From NCBI GenBank assembly GCA_937929945.1, contig CALFUK010000159.1, positions 1 to 33,741 of the forward strand: a DNA stretch of 33,741 nucleotides. The letters are read 5' to 3'. Origin of the DNA: an uncultured Saprospiraceae bacterium (GTDB taxonomy: Bacteria > Bacteroidota > Bacteroidia > Chitinophagales > Saprospiraceae). Positions 31,703-33,741 of the stretch are shown piece after piece; position 1 is the stretch's first letter; each line of letters opens with the position of its first letter. The notes beneath the pieces are model-generated. The model was not told the origin of the DNA. It worked only from the letters and a program-made list of their open reading frames with translations, and ran no database searches. The position numbers and the translations under genes were made by a program.

Positions 31703-33741
31703 ATCAATAATTTTTATCGATTTTCAATACCGAAAGTCCTGTACATCATATTCCTTTGTGCAATCATCTTGCCATCATGTAAGACAAGTCAGGTCATTAG
31801 TGAAGAACAACACCTACTCCGCAAGAACCAACTGGTCTTTAAGACGGACGAAAAAATAGACAATAAAGAGGCTCTGCGATTTGAATTGGAATCATTGTAC
31901 CAGCAAGAACAAAATCCTCCAAAGCTATGGCCACCTAAAAATTGGTTTGATCGAGACTCATTGACACTCTATGATGCTGCGCTAGCCGAAGCGACGGCGG
32001 AAGCCATGGAAAAATTTCTTAAAAACAAAAAAGGATTTTACCATGTCAAGGTAAAACCAGCTGTCGAATTTGATGGAAAACAGGCCACCGTATCCTATGT
32101 CATGGATCTGGGCAGACGCTATACCATTCGCTCATATAACATCATGAGCGATGATGATAACATCGTCAAGGAAATCAATAACTTGGCTAGTCTTCCCGCC
32201 ATAACAGTCGGAGATCCACTGGATGCTGAATTATTCGAATTAGAAAGAACCAGGATCACCTCAGGACTTCAGAATCTGGGCTATGCTAATTTCTTAGGTA
32301 ATTATGTCGAAATGGTAGGTGATAGTGCTGACTATCAAGTGGATGTAGAATTCAATATTCTGGTTCCACCACCCGATTCTATCCACCAGCAGTACTACAT
32401 CGGAGAGGTCCATGTCTATACTGAGCATCTCTCTGAGACCGACCCTGACTTCAATTTGACTGATACGGTCAATCATACTGTCTACTACAGCAAGAGTGAT
32501 GACTTCGTCGTCAAACCAGATAAACTTAAAAACAACATCTATCTGAGAAAAGGAATGCTGTATCTTAAGAATAATCGGGTAAAAACTCAAAAGACGCTCT
32601 CAAATCTGAGCAGCTTTAGATACGTCAATGTCAAAGAGAGAATCAATCCCGATCAAGACACCATCATTGATTTTGATATATTCCTTTCACCACACAAGCA
32701 CAAATGGATATCTGAAACGGGCGTAGATCTATTCTATTCCACCTTTGGGGCGACAGATGTGCAGCAAAATCTATTCGGAGTCAGTGCATCTACGGGCCTG
32801 CAAAACAGAAACCTTTTTGGAGGATCAGAAAAATATTCATTTAATTTGGATGGTTCTGTAGAGCTGACGATCCCAAGCTTACAAGCTAATCGGTGGTCAT
32901 TCGGAGCCAATAATGCCTTAGAACTACCTCGTCTGGTGGATTTATTTTCCTTTGGCAAGTTTCTCTCTAAAGTCAAAATCATACCTCGGGTCAATTATCA
33001 GCGACTGAAAGAAGAAGCACGGACAGATATTGCTCTGGGTTATAACTTCACTAAGAGCATCCAGAACTTCTCTATCAGCTCCTTCAATGCATCTTGGGGC
33101 TACTCATATAAGCCGAATAACACTCAGCTCTACAAGGTAAGACAGCTCGGACTGAACCTCTTCATCTTCAATCCGACGGAGCAGTTCAGAATCAGAAACC
33201 TGGTGGACAATCAGTTATTGGCTAAGAGCTTTGAAGATAATGTGTCGACTGGATTCTTATTTCGTGACCTCAGCTATTTCTATCAGGGTCCCAAGAATAA
33301 TCGAGGTCGGTCGGTGGGTGTATTAGGGAATATTGAGTTCTCTGGCATGGAAGTCTTTCTAACTAACAAGTTATACAATCTATTCTCTGGAAGTGATCTG
33401 GTATGGGAGTTGGGTCCTGGAGGTCGATTTAATTTTGCTAAGTATGTCAAATTTGAACTAGACGGCCGAATCTACAAAGATGTCGGTGAGTCCTCTCAGA
33501 TAGCAGCACGAGCAGATTTTGGCATCGTCGTGCCATTCGGAAAGACCAGCGATGGCACTTTACTGACAGTGCCTTACTTGTCCCAATTCTTTGTGGGTGG
33601 ACCTAACAGTAATAGAGCCTGGCAGCTAAGAGAGCTGGGGCCTGGAGGCTACTTAGAGATACAGGATCCGCCGTTTTTTCAAGCAGGTGACATTAAGTTA
33701 GAGTTCAATTTGGAGTATAGGTGGGACTGGTTTTGGTTTTT
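31703..33741 (+). CDS. tamL: TamL-type Omp85 outer-membrane assembly lipoprotein (3' end outside window)
   Basis: The open frame continues to the window edge, about 680 codons without stop. A lipoprotein signal is present (KVLYIIFLCAIILPSC), then SEEQHLLRKNQLVFKTD, typical of Bacteroidota TamL. A POTRA-like part (YTIRSYNIMSDDDN ... ITVGDPLDAELFELERTRI) and further POTRA-like repeats follow, then the Omp85 barrel with RWSFGANNALELPRL, NFTKSIQNF, FFVGGPNSNRAW and DIKLEFNLEYRWD. It should sit in the outer membrane and, with TamB, help transport lipids or insert proteins. No ATG or GTG precedes the signal in this frame; candidates are ATC at 31703, CTG at 31739, or TTG at 31682, the last lying inside the divergent methyltransferase gene. 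Confidence 0.88.
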   Translation, partial: MNNFYRFSIPKVLYIIFLCAIILPSCKTSQVISEEQHLLRKNQLVFKTDEKIDNKEALRFELESLYQQEQNPPKLWPPKNWFDRDSLTLYDAALAEATAEAMEKFLKNKKGFYHVKVKPAVEFDGKQATVSYVMDLGRRYTIRSYNIMSDDDNIVKEINNLASLPAITVGDPLDAELFELERTRITSGLQNLGYANFLGNYVEMVGDSADYQVDVEFNILVPPPDSIHQQYYIGEVHVYTEHLSETDPDFNLTDTVNHTVYYSKSDDFVVKPDKLKNNIYLRKGMLYLKNNRVKTQKTLSNLSSFRYVNVKERINPDQDTIIDFDIFLSPHKHKWISETGVDLFYSTFGATDVQQNLFGVSASTGLQNRNLFGGSEKYSFNLDGSVELTIPSLQANRWSFGANNALELPRLVDLFSFGKFLSKVKIIPRVNYQRLKEEARTDIALGYNFTKSIQNFSISSFNASWGYSYKPNNTQLYKVRQLGLNLFIFNPTEQFRIRNLVDNQLLAKSFEDNVSTGFLFRDLSYFYQGPKNNRGRSVGVLGNIEFSGMEVFLTNKLYNLFSGSDLVWELGPGGRFNFAKYVKFELDGRIYKDVGESSQIAARADFGIVVPFGKTSDGTLLTVPYLSQFFVGGPNSNRAWQLRELGPGGYLEIQDPPFFQAGDIKLEFNLEYRWDWFWF

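Noticed and set aside
1-33741. tRNA or rRNA genes, insertion sequences, phage attachment sites
   Set aside because: I looked for T-loop-like GTTCRAAYC contexts, transposase motifs and flanking direct repeats; hits such as TTCGAATCC near 26015 lie inside coding sequence.

Overview
The window comes from a Bacteroidota genome. The signs are a type IX secretion C-terminal sorting domain, a TamL-type outer-membrane assembly lipoprotein, N-terminal (L/F)PRM adhesin-type domains, a TlpA lipoprotein, almost no Shine-Dalgarno sequences but A-rich leaders, and several promoters with the Bacteroidetes -7 box TAnnTTTG. The mix (collagen-like proteins, BNR propeller protein, arylsulfotransferase with sorting domain) would suit a Saprospiria-like lineage; this placement is a guess.

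Layout. 1-2457: the start of an aminotransferase and a class III nucleotide cyclase fused to a TPR-like sensor region, both on the minus strand. 2563-5287: three paralogous secreted collagen-like proteins, the second and third preceded by arrays of a ~94-nt repeat. 5296-7745: DinB-like secreted protein and a divergent arylsulfotransferase with a sorting domain. 7800-9187: trpD and a DUF6884-type gene. 9195-9474: a third array of the same 94-nt repeat, directly in front of mtnA (9475-10557). 10558-13343: a polyamine cluster (membrane aminopropyltransferase, glutathionylspermidine-synthase-like ATP-grasp, speD) in which the aminopropyltransferase is a pseudogene and both divergent genes have lost their 5' ends. 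13339-14393: a RES-Xre toxin-antitoxin operon with a readable promoter and operator. 14498-17032: SUI1/YciH, NhaD antiporter, DUF4403-like protein. 17415-20528: large BNR/sortilin-like propeller protein. 20622-23446: prohibitin-like SPFH protein, GT9 glycosyltransferase, acylphosphatase and a small membrane protein. 23447-24416: gene-poor region with a possible 35-residue membrane peptide and a highly structured leader ending in a terminator, then purL (24417-28070). 28084-33741: dihaem cytochrome c, TlpA-like lipoprotein, SpoU/TrmH RNA methyltransferase and the 5' part of tamL.

The most unusual object is the 94-nt repeat (3341-3509, 4261-4543, 9195-9474). Each unit normally begins with ATGAAA and ends with an A-rich initiation region, so that the last unit abuts exactly the real ATGAAA start codon of the downstream gene. 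Inner units therefore carry tiny ORFs such as M-K-R-L-stop. Units share a stem that is retained by compensatory changes, which points to a structured leader RNA or a structure-dependent mobile repeat. It fronts functionally unrelated genes (collagen-like proteins and mtnA).

Three genes (8807, 22550, 31703) lack ATG/GTG/TTG at the position where homology says the protein starts, apart from an overlapping TTG for the last; each has an ATC there. All family assignments are from reading the translated sequences and memory of the families; no search was run.
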